In this document: positions 1-5,378 of the stretch, one piece after another
How positions within the stretch are numbered: the first letter of the stretch is position 1
How the letters are laid out: each line of letters starts with the position of its first letter
Assembly: GCA_021821185.1 (NCBI GenBank)
Contig: JAKACU010000110.1
Coordinates: 1 to 6,051, forward strand
Length of the DNA stretch: 6,051 nucleotides
Source of the DNA: Bacillota bacterium
Lineage (GTDB): Bacteria; Bacillota; Bacilli; Alicyclobacillales; SLC66
Reading direction: 5' to 3'
The notes under the pieces: generated by a model
What the model was told of the DNA's origin: nothing
The model's input: only the letters and a program-made list of their open reading frames with translations
The model's database searches: none
Position numbers and translations under genes: made by a program

Positions 1-1
1 A

Positions 2-487
2 GATGTGGATGAGTTTGCCATCAAAATGCTGATGACGTACAAAGAAAAGGAATTTAAGTCAGTCTCTAGCGGTGATTTAGGTATTGATGCAGACGAAAAT
101 CACGAGCAAACGGAAAAAGAAGCACAAGATAGCCAAGCGATGTTCGATGAGATGAAGAGTATTCTTGGTGATAAGGTAAAAGACGTTCGCATTTCTAAGC
201 GACTGAAGAATCACCCGGTATGCTTGACAGCCGATGGCGATCTGACTATTGAAATGGAAAAGGTACTAAAGGCTATGCCGAACAGTCAAAACGTTAAGGC
301 AGAAAAGGTGTTAGAAATCAATATTCATCATGATGTGTTTAGTTCATTAAAGACGGCTTTTGAACTAGATCGGCAAAAACTGAGTCTTTATACGAATTTG
401 CTGTACAATCAAGCTTTGCTGATCGAAGGATTGCCGATCCAGGATCCCGTTGATTTTACAAATGACATTTGTAAAATAATGGTGTAA
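2..487 (+). CDS. htpG: Molecular chaperone HtpG (Hsp90 family), C-terminal part only
   Basis: This is the 3' end of the bacterial Hsp90 gene. The open frame runs in from the left edge (the first full codon, GAT, is at 2-4), so the GTG at 5 is an internal Val codon and not a start. About 161 codons remain of the roughly 610-630 usual for the family. The visible part covers the end of the middle domain (DEFAIKML), an acidic Glu/Asp/Gln-rich linker, the conserved stretch [12 protein letters not shown], and the C-terminal dimerisation domain ending in [10 protein letters not shown] followed by [14 protein letters not shown]. The N-terminal ATPase domain lies outside the window. HtpG is a cytosolic, ATP-dependent homodimeric chaperone that remodels client proteins. 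The stop is 12 bases before the next gene, with no terminator between, so the two are probably co-transcribed. Identification is by recognition of family sequence and is firm. Confidence 0.95.
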   Translation, partial: DVDEFAIKMLMTYKEKEFKSVSSGDLGIDADENHEQTEKEAQDSQAMFDEMKSILGDKVKDVRISKRLKNHPVCLTADGDLTIEMEKVLKAMPNSQNVKAEKVLEINIHHDVFSSLKTAFELDRQKLSLYTNLLYNQALLIEGLPIQDPVDFTNDICKIMV

Positions 488-492
488 GGGAG
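488..492 (+). promoter_or_regulatory. Ribosome binding site of the ThyX-like gene
   Basis: GGGAG starts directly after the htpG stop codon and sits 7 bases before the ATG at 500. It lies within a small imperfect palindrome (GGGAGTTAACCC, 488-499). The tight placement supports ATG 500 as the start and suggests translation soon after htpG on one message. Confidence 0.7.
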
Positions 493-499
493 TTAACCC

Positions 500-1942
500 A
501 TGACGCATAAAGTGTATTCGGTAGCAGGGGATAGCGCCGAGGTGCTAGCCTATGGCATGGCAAAATACAGTCGATCGAGCATGTCACTTGCACAGAGCAT
601 GGCTGAGTTGTCGGTGCAAAGGGCGGAGCAATTTTTAAACACGTTTTACTTTCAATATGGGCATGGGTCTATCGCTGATCTGGCACATGTGGCCTTGGCC
701 ATAGAGGACATCTCAATTTTAGCTGCATTGACTGTCGTCGATGAGCCCCTTTGGGATGGTCAGGAACGTTCGACTCGTTACCAAAGCTTTACTAAGGACA
801 TGTATTATACCCCCGCCAATGCGCCGGATGCATACCATGCTCTTATGGAACAATTATTTTTGCGGTATGCGGATTTTACCGAACACACGTTGCAGTTATT
901 GCAGCAACAGTATCCTAAGCCGGATACGATGGCCCAAAGTACGTATATTCGAACAATGAAGGCACGTTCTTTTGATGTGGCAAGGTACTGGCTACCATTG
1001 GGGACATTGACAAGTCTCGGTCAGATTACAAGTGCTCGAACCTTGGAGAAGCAAATCAGTCGGCTCATGAGCCATGATCTTGCGGAAATTCGCGATATCG
1101 CAACGGATATGCGCAGTGCCGTAGTGCAGAATGACCCTGTCTTATTTTCGGTGATGAAGGATAACCTTAGCCTCAACCCGGGGCCGCTTCTTCCAACGCT
1201 TGCTAAGTACACCGAAGCGAGTCCGTTTTTACAAGAGACCCGAAAGGACTTGCAACAGATTGCAAAGTCGTTTCTTGAAGGGATTTCACCAGAGACGTCC
1301 TATGGCGTGCAATTATTTGTTGAACAAGGCGATCCACTGACGCACGCATGCACGGTGCTGCTTTATAGCGTGTCTCACTTATCGTATCGACAAATTCGCG
1401 CTGTGGTGATGGATTTGGCGCAAGCGCAAAAGGAAGATATCCTACGTATTGCCTTTTTGCATCGAGGAAATCATGATGCCTGGCTAAGAGAGCTTACTGC
1501 GGCTCCGCTCGTTTTTGATATCGCGATGGATATCGGATCGTTTCGCGACTTGAATCGGCATCGTAAGGTCACGAAAATTCTGCAAAAGCCGAGTATAGAA
1601 CTTGACTACATCATGCCTGATCCGATTTGTAATACGCCTCTTGAGCGCGTGTATAGAGATGATATGGATACTCATTTTGCACAATTGAAGAGTTTACAGA
1701 CTATCTTCAGTGATGAATTGGAGTATCTCTTGCCGCTCGGGACCGTGTGCCGCTCTCTACATCAGATGGATCTTGCAGAAGCTGCGTACATCGTTGAACT
1801 GCGAACAGGTTCAGCGGGGCATTTTAGTTACCGGGAAATTGCTTACCAAATGTATGAACGGATCGCTGAAGTGTATCCCTACTTTGCACGACATATTCGT
1901 GTGACCAATCCGCGTGAAGTGTTTAATCCGTTTCAGCGTTGA
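500..1942 (+). CDS. thyX: Two-domain ThyX-like (FAD-dependent thymidylate synthase family) protein
   Basis: The protein has 480 residues, about twice a normal ThyX (roughly 220-250), because it contains two ThyX folds in tandem. Half 1 (about 1-210) has GHGSIADLAH (54-63), then E89-R-S91-T-R93-Y94, then ARYWLPLGTLT (161-171) and SARTLEKQISR with SHDLAEIRDIA (178-201). Half 2 (about 260-480) has FDIAMDIGSFRDLNRHR (339-355), LPLGT (411-415) and the ELR...REIA helix (433-448). Canonical ThyX carries R-H-R-x5-E-x-S-x-R-Y in one loop, where RHR is linked to flavin and E/S/R to dUMP. Here half 1 has D81-E82-P83 in place of RHR, and half 2 keeps R353-H354-R355 but has L361, K363 and S365 at the E, S and R positions. 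ThyX makes dTMP from dUMP using methylenetetrahydrofolate and NAD(P)H. Whether this protein does so is inference: it may use composite sites, or it may be a paralogue with another role. Family assignment is firm; activity is uncertain. Confidence 0.85.
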   Translation: MTHKVYSVAGDSAEVLAYGMAKYSRSSMSLAQSMAELSVQRAEQFLNTFYFQYGHGSIADLAHVALAIEDISILAALTVVDEPLWDGQERSTRYQSFTKDMYYTPANAPDAYHALMEQLFLRYADFTEHTLQLLQQQYPKPDTMAQSTYIRTMKARSFDVARYWLPLGTLTSLGQITSARTLEKQISRLMSHDLAEIRDIATDMRSAVVQNDPVLFSVMKDNLSLNPGPLLPTLAKYTEASPFLQETRKDLQQIAKSFLEGISPETSYGVQLFVEQGDPLTHACTVLLYSVSHLSYRQIRAVVMDLAQAQKEDILRIAFLHRGNHDAWLRELTAAPLVFDIAMDIGSFRDLNRHRKVTKILQKPSIELDYIMPDPICNTPLERVYRDDMDTHFAQLKSLQTIFSDELEYLLPLGTVCRSLHQMDLAEAAYIVELRTGSAGHFSYREIAYQMYERIAEVYPYFARHIRVTNPREVFNPFQR

Positions 1943-2020
1943 CGTACGGGTTACGAGTAGCAGTTAAGATCAGAGGGAGTCGGCTTGAATTGTGTCGCTG
2001 AGCACGTCCATTACATAATC

Positions 2021-2025
2021 GGAGG
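2021..2025 (+). promoter_or_regulatory. Ribosome binding site of the first aldo/keto reductase gene
   Basis: GGAGG lies 5 bases before the ATG at 2031 and fixes that start. The 88-base gap after the ThyX-like gene shows no clear terminator and no convincing promoter, so the first reductase may share the upstream message. Confidence 0.75.
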
Positions 2026-2030
2026 ACACT

Positions 2031-3050
2031 ATGAAGACGCAAAAACTTGGTAAGTCAGGTCCGATGGTTTCACACCTTGGTTTGGGCTGTATGGGAATGT
2101 CAGGCATGTACGGACAATCTGATCGAAAAGAAAGTATAGCAACCATTCATGCTGCGCTGGAAGCTGGTGTTACACTTCTCGACACGGGAGATTTTTACGG
2201 AATGGGGCACAATGAACTACTGATTCACGAAGCCCTGCAAGGACGAAATCGCAAAAATGTCTGTTTAAGTGTGAAGTTTGGTGCTTTACGAACACCTGCT
2301 GGGCCATTTTCCGGATATGATTGCAGTCCTGAAGCGGTGAAAAATTTTCTAGCATACACGCTCAATCGACTCGGTACGGATTATATCGATATCTATCGAC
2401 CAGCACGTGTGGATCCAGCTGTTCCTATTGAAGAAACCGTTGGAGCGATTGCAGATATGATTCAAGCTGGCTATGTGAGGTATATTGGTTTATCCGAAGT
2501 TGCGGCTGACACACTTCGTCGTGCCAGTAAAGTGCACCCAATCACGGATGTACAAATCGAATATTCTCTAATGTCCCGTAACATAGAAGCGCAAATCCTG
2601 CCTACTGCAAGGGAGCTTGGCGTCAGTATTACGGCTTATGGCGTACTATCTCGTGGATTATTAGGTGGCAATTTTAAGAAAGATCAAATTTTGCAAGGGG
2701 ATATACGAAGTGGTATTCCCCGGTTTCAAAATGAGAACTTGAATAACAATCTTAAATTGGTCGATGCTTTACGTGTGATTGCTCGTGAAAAAGGCCTTTC
2801 CGTTTCGCAATTAAGTATTGCCTGGGTATTGTCTCGTGGTGATGATATCATCCCACTCATTGGGGCAAGACGTAGAGATCATCTCAACGATGCTCTTGAA
2901 GCACTCACGAGTAAGTTGTCGAAAGAGGATATACGGCGTATAGAAAAGGCTGTTCCTCCAAATGCGGTTGCTGGAGAAAGATATCCCGTGGCACAAATGA
3001 CGCATTTAGACAGCGAGCGACATGGAGGCGATCATCTTGAAATATCGTAA
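2031..3050 (+). CDS. Aldo/keto reductase, YakC/AKR13-like subgroup
   Basis: This 339-residue protein is an NADP(H)-dependent TIM-barrel oxidoreductase of the aldo/keto reductase superfamily, which reduces carbonyl compounds in the cytosol. The start MKTQKLGKSGPMVSHLGLGCMG is typical. Of the catalytic tetrad, D51 and Y56 are in DTGDFYG (51-57) and K82 is in SVKFG (80-84). The histidine position falls in DIYRPARVDP (120-129), where A125 replaces His. I recall the Y-R-P-A-R-x-D variant as recurrent in this subgroup, so it is probably natural and not a mutation. IGLSE (152-156) and SRGLLGG (207-213) are barrel-end loops. IPLIGARRRDHLNDAL (274-289) is the cofactor 2'-phosphate-binding region, and the tail AQMTHLDSER is usual for the group. 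Substrate cannot be read from sequence. The gene's last 14 bases overlap the next reductase gene, so the two are likely translationally coupled. Confidence 0.93.
   Translation: MKTQKLGKSGPMVSHLGLGCMGMSGMYGQSDRKESIATIHAALEAGVTLLDTGDFYGMGHNELLIHEALQGRNRKNVCLSVKFGALRTPAGPFSGYDCSPEAVKNFLAYTLNRLGTDYIDIYRPARVDPAVPIEETVGAIADMIQAGYVRYIGLSEVAADTLRRASKVHPITDVQIEYSLMSRNIEAQILPTARELGVSITAYGVLSRGLLGGNFKKDQILQGDIRSGIPRFQNENLNNNLKLVDALRVIAREKGLSVSQLSIAWVLSRGDDIIPLIGARRRDHLNDALEALTSKLSKEDIRRIEKAVPPNAVAGERYPVAQMTHLDSERHGGDHLEIS
3024..3028 (+). promoter_or_regulatory. Ribosome binding site deciding a TTG start at 3037
   Basis: GGAGG at 3024-3028 lies inside the 3' end of the first reductase gene, 8 bases before TTG 3037. 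The in-frame ATG at 3022 overlaps this site and has no good Shine-Dalgarno of its own upstream. Starting at TTG gives MKYRKLGKTNLKV, the usual aldo/keto reductase N-terminus. Starting at ATG would add five residues (MEAII) not expected in the family. Confidence 0.8.
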
Positions 3051-3954
3051 ATTAGGGAAAACGAACTTGAAAGTTTCGGTCATTGGTATTGGAACTTGGC
3101 AGTTTGGAGGTGAATGGGGACAGGATTTCTCACAGGCCGAGGCTGATGCGATTCTCGATCGTGCACATGAAGAGGGTATCAATTTGATTGATACGGCCGA
3201 ATGTTATGGAGATCATTTGTCAGAAGCTTTCATAGGCCATTATCTGTCTCGTCGAAATCGTGAAGATTGGGTTCTGGCTACAAAATTTGGCCATGCATTT
3301 AACGGACGTTTTGAGCGGCTGCAACTTTGGACCCCCAACGATGTATTACAACAACTTGATGCTTCTTTAAAAGCACTGCATACGGATTATATTGATCTTT
3401 ATCAGTTCCATTCTGGATCGGATGAAGCGTTTGATCAAGACGATCTTTGGACGTTGCTTGATAAGCAAGTGCAGGCGGGGAAAATTCGACATCTCGGTAC
3501 GTCGATTGGTAGCAATGATAATCTCCATCAAACAGAAGCGTCGAGCCGTGTAGGTGTACAAGCTATTCAAGTAGTATATAATCGGTTGGATCGCAAGCCT
3601 GAAGAGCGCGTATTTAAAGCGTGCATCGAACAGGATTTGGGCGTGCTTGCTCGCGTCCCGTTAGCTAGTGGCTATCTAAGCGGCAAATACAAACCTGGTG
3701 CAGTTTTTGCCAAAACGGATGTTCGCAATCGACACAATGCGGAAGATACCAGAAGAAAACTCGAAATGGTTGCGCAGATTCGGCAAACAGAAGTACCTCA
3801 AGATGTCGATATGGCCACATGGGCGCTTGCATGGTGTCTACAGCAACCAGCAGTTACCGCAGTAATTCCTGGTTGTAAAAACACTGAGCAAGTATCCTTG
3901 AATGCTCAGGCAGCACATGTAGTGAGTGCGGACCACCCGCAAAACTGGGCATAA
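3037..3954 (+). CDS. Aldo/keto reductase, IolS-like general type
   Basis: From the preferred TTG start the protein has 305 residues (310 from ATG 3022). It is a second NADP(H)-dependent TIM-barrel reductase, from a different subgroup than its upstream neighbour. The full catalytic tetrad is present: D52 and Y57 in IDTAECYG (51-58), K83 in ATKFG (81-85), and H125 in LYQFHSG (121-127). HLGTSIGS (152-159), LASGYLSGKY (209-218) and the cofactor-binding segment IPGCKNTEQVSLNA (277-290) are also visible. The C-terminus stops about eight residues sooner than in Bacillus IolS-like proteins as I recall them. The other two frames offer no recognisable continuation, so a frameshift is not supported. The gene overlaps the first reductase by 14 bases, which suggests coupled translation and related use. 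The substrate is unknown. No terminator follows before the csp promoter. Confidence 0.92.
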   Translation: MKYRKLGKTNLKVSVIGIGTWQFGGEWGQDFSQAEADAILDRAHEEGINLIDTAECYGDHLSEAFIGHYLSRRNREDWVLATKFGHAFNGRFERLQLWTPNDVLQQLDASLKALHTDYIDLYQFHSGSDEAFDQDDLWTLLDKQVQAGKIRHLGTSIGSNDNLHQTEASSRVGVQAIQVVYNRLDRKPEERVFKACIEQDLGVLARVPLASGYLSGKYKPGAVFAKTDVRNRHNAEDTRRKLEMVAQIRQTEVPQDVDMATWALAWCLQQPAVTAVIPGCKNTEQVSLNAQAAHVVSADHPQNWA

Positions 3955-3961
3955 ATCCTCG

Positions 3962-3990
3962 TTGACAATCCGAAACAAATGCTATATGAT
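3962..3990 (+). promoter_or_regulatory. Sigma-A promoter of the cold-shock gene
   Basis: The -35 box TTGACA (3962-3967) is perfect and lies 17 bases from TATGAT (3985-3990), which matches the -10 consensus at five of six positions. It starts 8 bases after the stop of the second reductase gene. The predicted transcript start is near 3997. This is the strongest promoter in the window, as expected for an abundant cold-shock protein. Confidence 0.88.
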
Positions 3991-3996
3991 AAGGAT

Positions 3997-4136
3997 GTTC
4001 AGGATTAATCATCTGTGTGTAAATACGTTGAGCCGTTCTTTTTGCGCCTCATTGTTGGTGCAGAGTAGAATGGCTTTATTAGTTTCCGCAAACAATGAAC
4101 AAATGACGTGCTCAGGTAGCACCAGGAGGAATTAGT
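3997..4136 (+). promoter_or_regulatory. Long structured 5' leader of the csp mRNA
   Basis: About 140 untranslated bases separate the predicted transcript start from the TTG start. Long leaders are characteristic of cold-regulated csp messages, where temperature-dependent folding controls stability and translation. Two incompatible sets of pairings can be read by eye. In one, CCTC (4047-4050) pairs with GAGG of the Shine-Dalgarno (4126-4129) and GGTGC (4057-4061) pairs with GCACC (4119-4123). In the other, TTTGCG (4041-4046) pairs with CGCAAA (4087-4092), or ATTGTT (4051-4056) with AACAAT (4091-4096). The first would mask the ribosome site and the second would free it. The pairings are seen in the sequence; their regulatory role is inferred. 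Confidence 0.55.
4124..4129 (+). promoter_or_regulatory. Ribosome binding site of csp, deciding a TTG start
   Basis: AGGAGG sits 7 bases before TTG 4137. No ATG or GTG lies in frame nearby, and the protein from TTG matches the family from its first residues ([10 protein letters not shown]), so the TTG start is well supported. Confidence 0.88.
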
Positions 4137-4331
4137 TTGAGTCAAGGTATCGTAAAATGGTTTAACTCTGAAAAGGGTTTTGGTTTCATCGAAGTTGAAG
4201 GCGGAGAAGATGTATTCGTGCATTTCAGCGCTATTCAAGGAGATGGCTACAAGTCCCTCGAAGAAGGCCAACGCGTAACATTTGATATCGTTCAGGGCCC
4301 TAAAGGTCCACAAGCAGCAAACGTTGCGTAA
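4137..4331 (+). CDS. csp: Cold-shock protein, CspA/CspB family
   Basis: This 64-residue single cold-shock domain (OB-fold beta barrel) is of normal length for the family (65-70). RNP1 is KGFGFIEV (13-20), RNP2 is VFVHF (26-30), and the ends GIVKWFN (4-10) and [10 protein letters not shown] (54-63) are typical. These proteins bind single-stranded RNA and DNA through surface aromatic residues (here W8, F15, F17, F27, F30), melt RNA structure, and act as RNA chaperones and transcription antiterminators. The gene forms its own unit, with a strong promoter, a long leader and an intrinsic terminator. The start is TTG, chosen on the Shine-Dalgarno spacing. Which csp paralogue it is, and whether it is cold-induced or constitutive, cannot be decided from the sequence. 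Confidence 0.97.
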   Translation: MSQGIVKWFNSEKGFGFIEVEGGEDVFVHFSAIQGDGYKSLEEGQRVTFDIVQGPKGPQAANVA

Positions 4332-4346
4332 GTTTTAACAAACAGT

Positions 4347-4399
4347 GGGATTGCAACTTTAGGGCATCGTAGGATACCTTGAAGTGCAGTCCCTTTTTT
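4347..4399 (+). terminator. Intrinsic terminator after csp
   Basis: GGGATTGCA (4347-4355) pairs with TGCAGTCCC (4385-4393) with one G-U pair. After a bulged A at 4356, CTTTAGGG (4357-4364) pairs with CCTTGAAG (4377-4384) with two G-U pairs. A 12-base loop closes the hairpin, and TTTTTT (4394-4399) follows. It ends 20 bases before the next start codon. Confidence 0.9.
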
Positions 4400-4408
4400 G
4401 TATTTAAC

Positions 4409-4413
4409 GGAGG
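4409..4413 (+). promoter_or_regulatory. Ribosome binding site of the EamA transporter gene
   Basis: GGAGG lies 6 bases before ATG 4420 and starts only 9 bases after the csp terminator T run. It supports the ATG start and leaves little room for a separate promoter. Confidence 0.8.
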
Positions 4414-4419
4414 TAAGGT

Positions 4420-5328
4420 ATGAAGAATCAAACGACGACCCATCAAGGGTTTTATGCGTTACTTGTGCTCTTAGGGGGAGCCAGTTATGGATGCGTATCA
4501 GCGATCGTAAAAATAGCATATGGTCATGGCTTTGCAGCAAATGCTGTAACGTTAGGCCAATTTTATTTTGCGGTCTTGATTTTGTGGATGATGATCCTTT
4601 TGTTTGCAAGGCATCACCTGTCAACGATCTCCCGTAAAGACTGGATTCATGTTGTTTTATTAGGAGTTTTCGCTGCTGGAACAGCCGTTTTTTACTATAT
4701 TTCACTCTATATGCTGCCAGCATGGTTGGCTATGATCTTGTTATTTCAGTTTTCTTGGATGACATTCGTTATCGATTTTGCCATAACGCGACAAAAACCA
4801 ACAAGGTTACAGATGATTTCTATCATCACGATTGTCGTGGGTACTCTCTTGGCCGTAGGCATCACAGGTACAATTCACCAACATATTACTTGGTTAGGCA
4901 TTGCGTTTGGTTTGTTAAGCGGGTTGTCGTATGCACTCTTTCTCTATGTGAATGGTATGGTTAACACAGCTACATCGCCGCTCTTTCGGACTGCTTTAAT
5001 CACCACGGTATCAACTATTTTAGTGACCGTGTTTGAGCACCCTTCGACAGCGGTGTTCGTTTCGATGGGACACATGTGGGGCTATGGGATTGCGATCGGT
5101 TTGTTAAGTCAGGCAGTACCAACGTTGCTGTTTAGTATCGGTATTCCGCGAATTGGCGGTGGCGCCGCGGCCATCTTAGGAAGTATCGAATTGCCTGTTG
5201 CCATTGTTTTGGCGGTATGGATTCTCCATGAATCCGTGTCCGTATCAACATGGATTGGTGTTGTTCTCATTTTGGCTGGTATTGTATTTGGCGAGAGGTC
5301 TCGTTCACAAAACGCTAACGCACTGTAG
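4420..5328 (+). CDS. EamA-family (DMT superfamily) membrane transporter
   Basis: The 302-residue integral membrane protein fits the usual EamA length (280-310) and plan: two repeats of five helices, ten in total. Hydrophobic segments fall at about 11-30, 41-63, 75-95, 99-121, 130-149, 157-177, 189-206, 216-238, 246-268 and 273-290. The second repeat shows the common EamA ending, with PTLLFSIGIPRIGGGAAAILGS spanning 234-255, ELPVAIVLAVWILHE (257-271) and WIGVVLILAGIV (278-289). There is no cleavable signal peptide. Family members move amino acids, nucleosides or other small metabolites across the cytoplasmic membrane, often as exporters. The substrate here cannot be told. The gene follows the csp terminator after 20 bases with no clear promoter, so it may depend on readthrough. 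It ends at a hairpin shared with a convergent gene. Confidence 0.92.
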   Translation: MKNQTTTHQGFYALLVLLGGASYGCVSAIVKIAYGHGFAANAVTLGQFYFAVLILWMMILLFARHHLSTISRKDWIHVVLLGVFAAGTAVFYYISLYMLPAWLAMILLFQFSWMTFVIDFAITRQKPTRLQMISIITIVVGTLLAVGITGTIHQHITWLGIAFGLLSGLSYALFLYVNGMVNTATSPLFRTALITTVSTILVTVFEHPSTAVFVSMGHMWGYGIAIGLLSQAVPTLLFSIGIPRIGGGAAAILGSIELPVAIVLAVWILHESVSVSTWIGVVLILAGIVFGERSRSQNANAL

Positions 5329-5333
5329 ATACG

Positions 5334-5376
5334 AGAGCCAACTCAGGTGGATTGACTTGAGTTGGCTCTATTTCTT
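5334..5376. terminator. Intrinsic terminator between convergent genes
   Basis: A 14-base-pair stem, AGAGCCAACTCAGG (5334-5347) with CTTGAGTTGGCTCT (5356-5369), has one G-U pair and an 8-base loop. On the plus strand it is followed by the T-rich ATTTCTT, which suits termination of the transporter message. On the minus strand the hairpin starts 9 bases after the reductase stop but lacks a good T run, so it may terminate that gene less well or only protect its 3' end. Confidence 0.82.
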
Positions 5377-5378
5377 GC

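Noticed and set aside
5..7. GTG at the left edge as a start codon for a 160-residue protein
   Set aside because: The frame is open upstream (Asp codon at 2-4) and the protein aligns with the interior of HtpG, so this is a cut gene.
1939..1970. Possible promoter TTGACG ... TAAGAT overlapping the stop of the ThyX-like gene
   Set aside because: The boxes are 20 bases apart, too far for sigma-A, and no closer -10 box fits.
1985..2019. Possible promoter TTGAAT or TTGTGT with CATAAT before the first reductase
   Set aside because: TTGAAT is 23 bases from CATAAT. TTGTGT gives 18 bases, but the transcript would then start on the ribosome site, which leaves no usable leader.
3955..4005. ATCCT and two AGGAT copies flanking the csp promoter
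   Set aside because: Five-base matches in AT-rich DNA are expected by chance and no known operator fits.
4104..4114. TGACGTGCTCA resembling the E. coli cspA cold box
   Set aside because: The match is short and lies near the end of the leader, whereas the E. coli element is at its beginning; probably chance.
4005..4313. Minus-strand open frame of 102 codons across csp and its leader
   Set aside because: It is antisense to a certain gene, has no recognisable protein features, and crosses the csp leader.
4379..4406. Possible promoter TTGAAG with TATTTA inside the csp terminator
   Set aside because: Both boxes are weak, and the predicted start would fall on the transporter's ribosome site.
4292..4723. 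Minus-strand open frame of 143 codons across the csp terminator and the transporter start
   Set aside because: It is antisense to csp and the transporter and runs through the terminator hairpin; the composition looks random.
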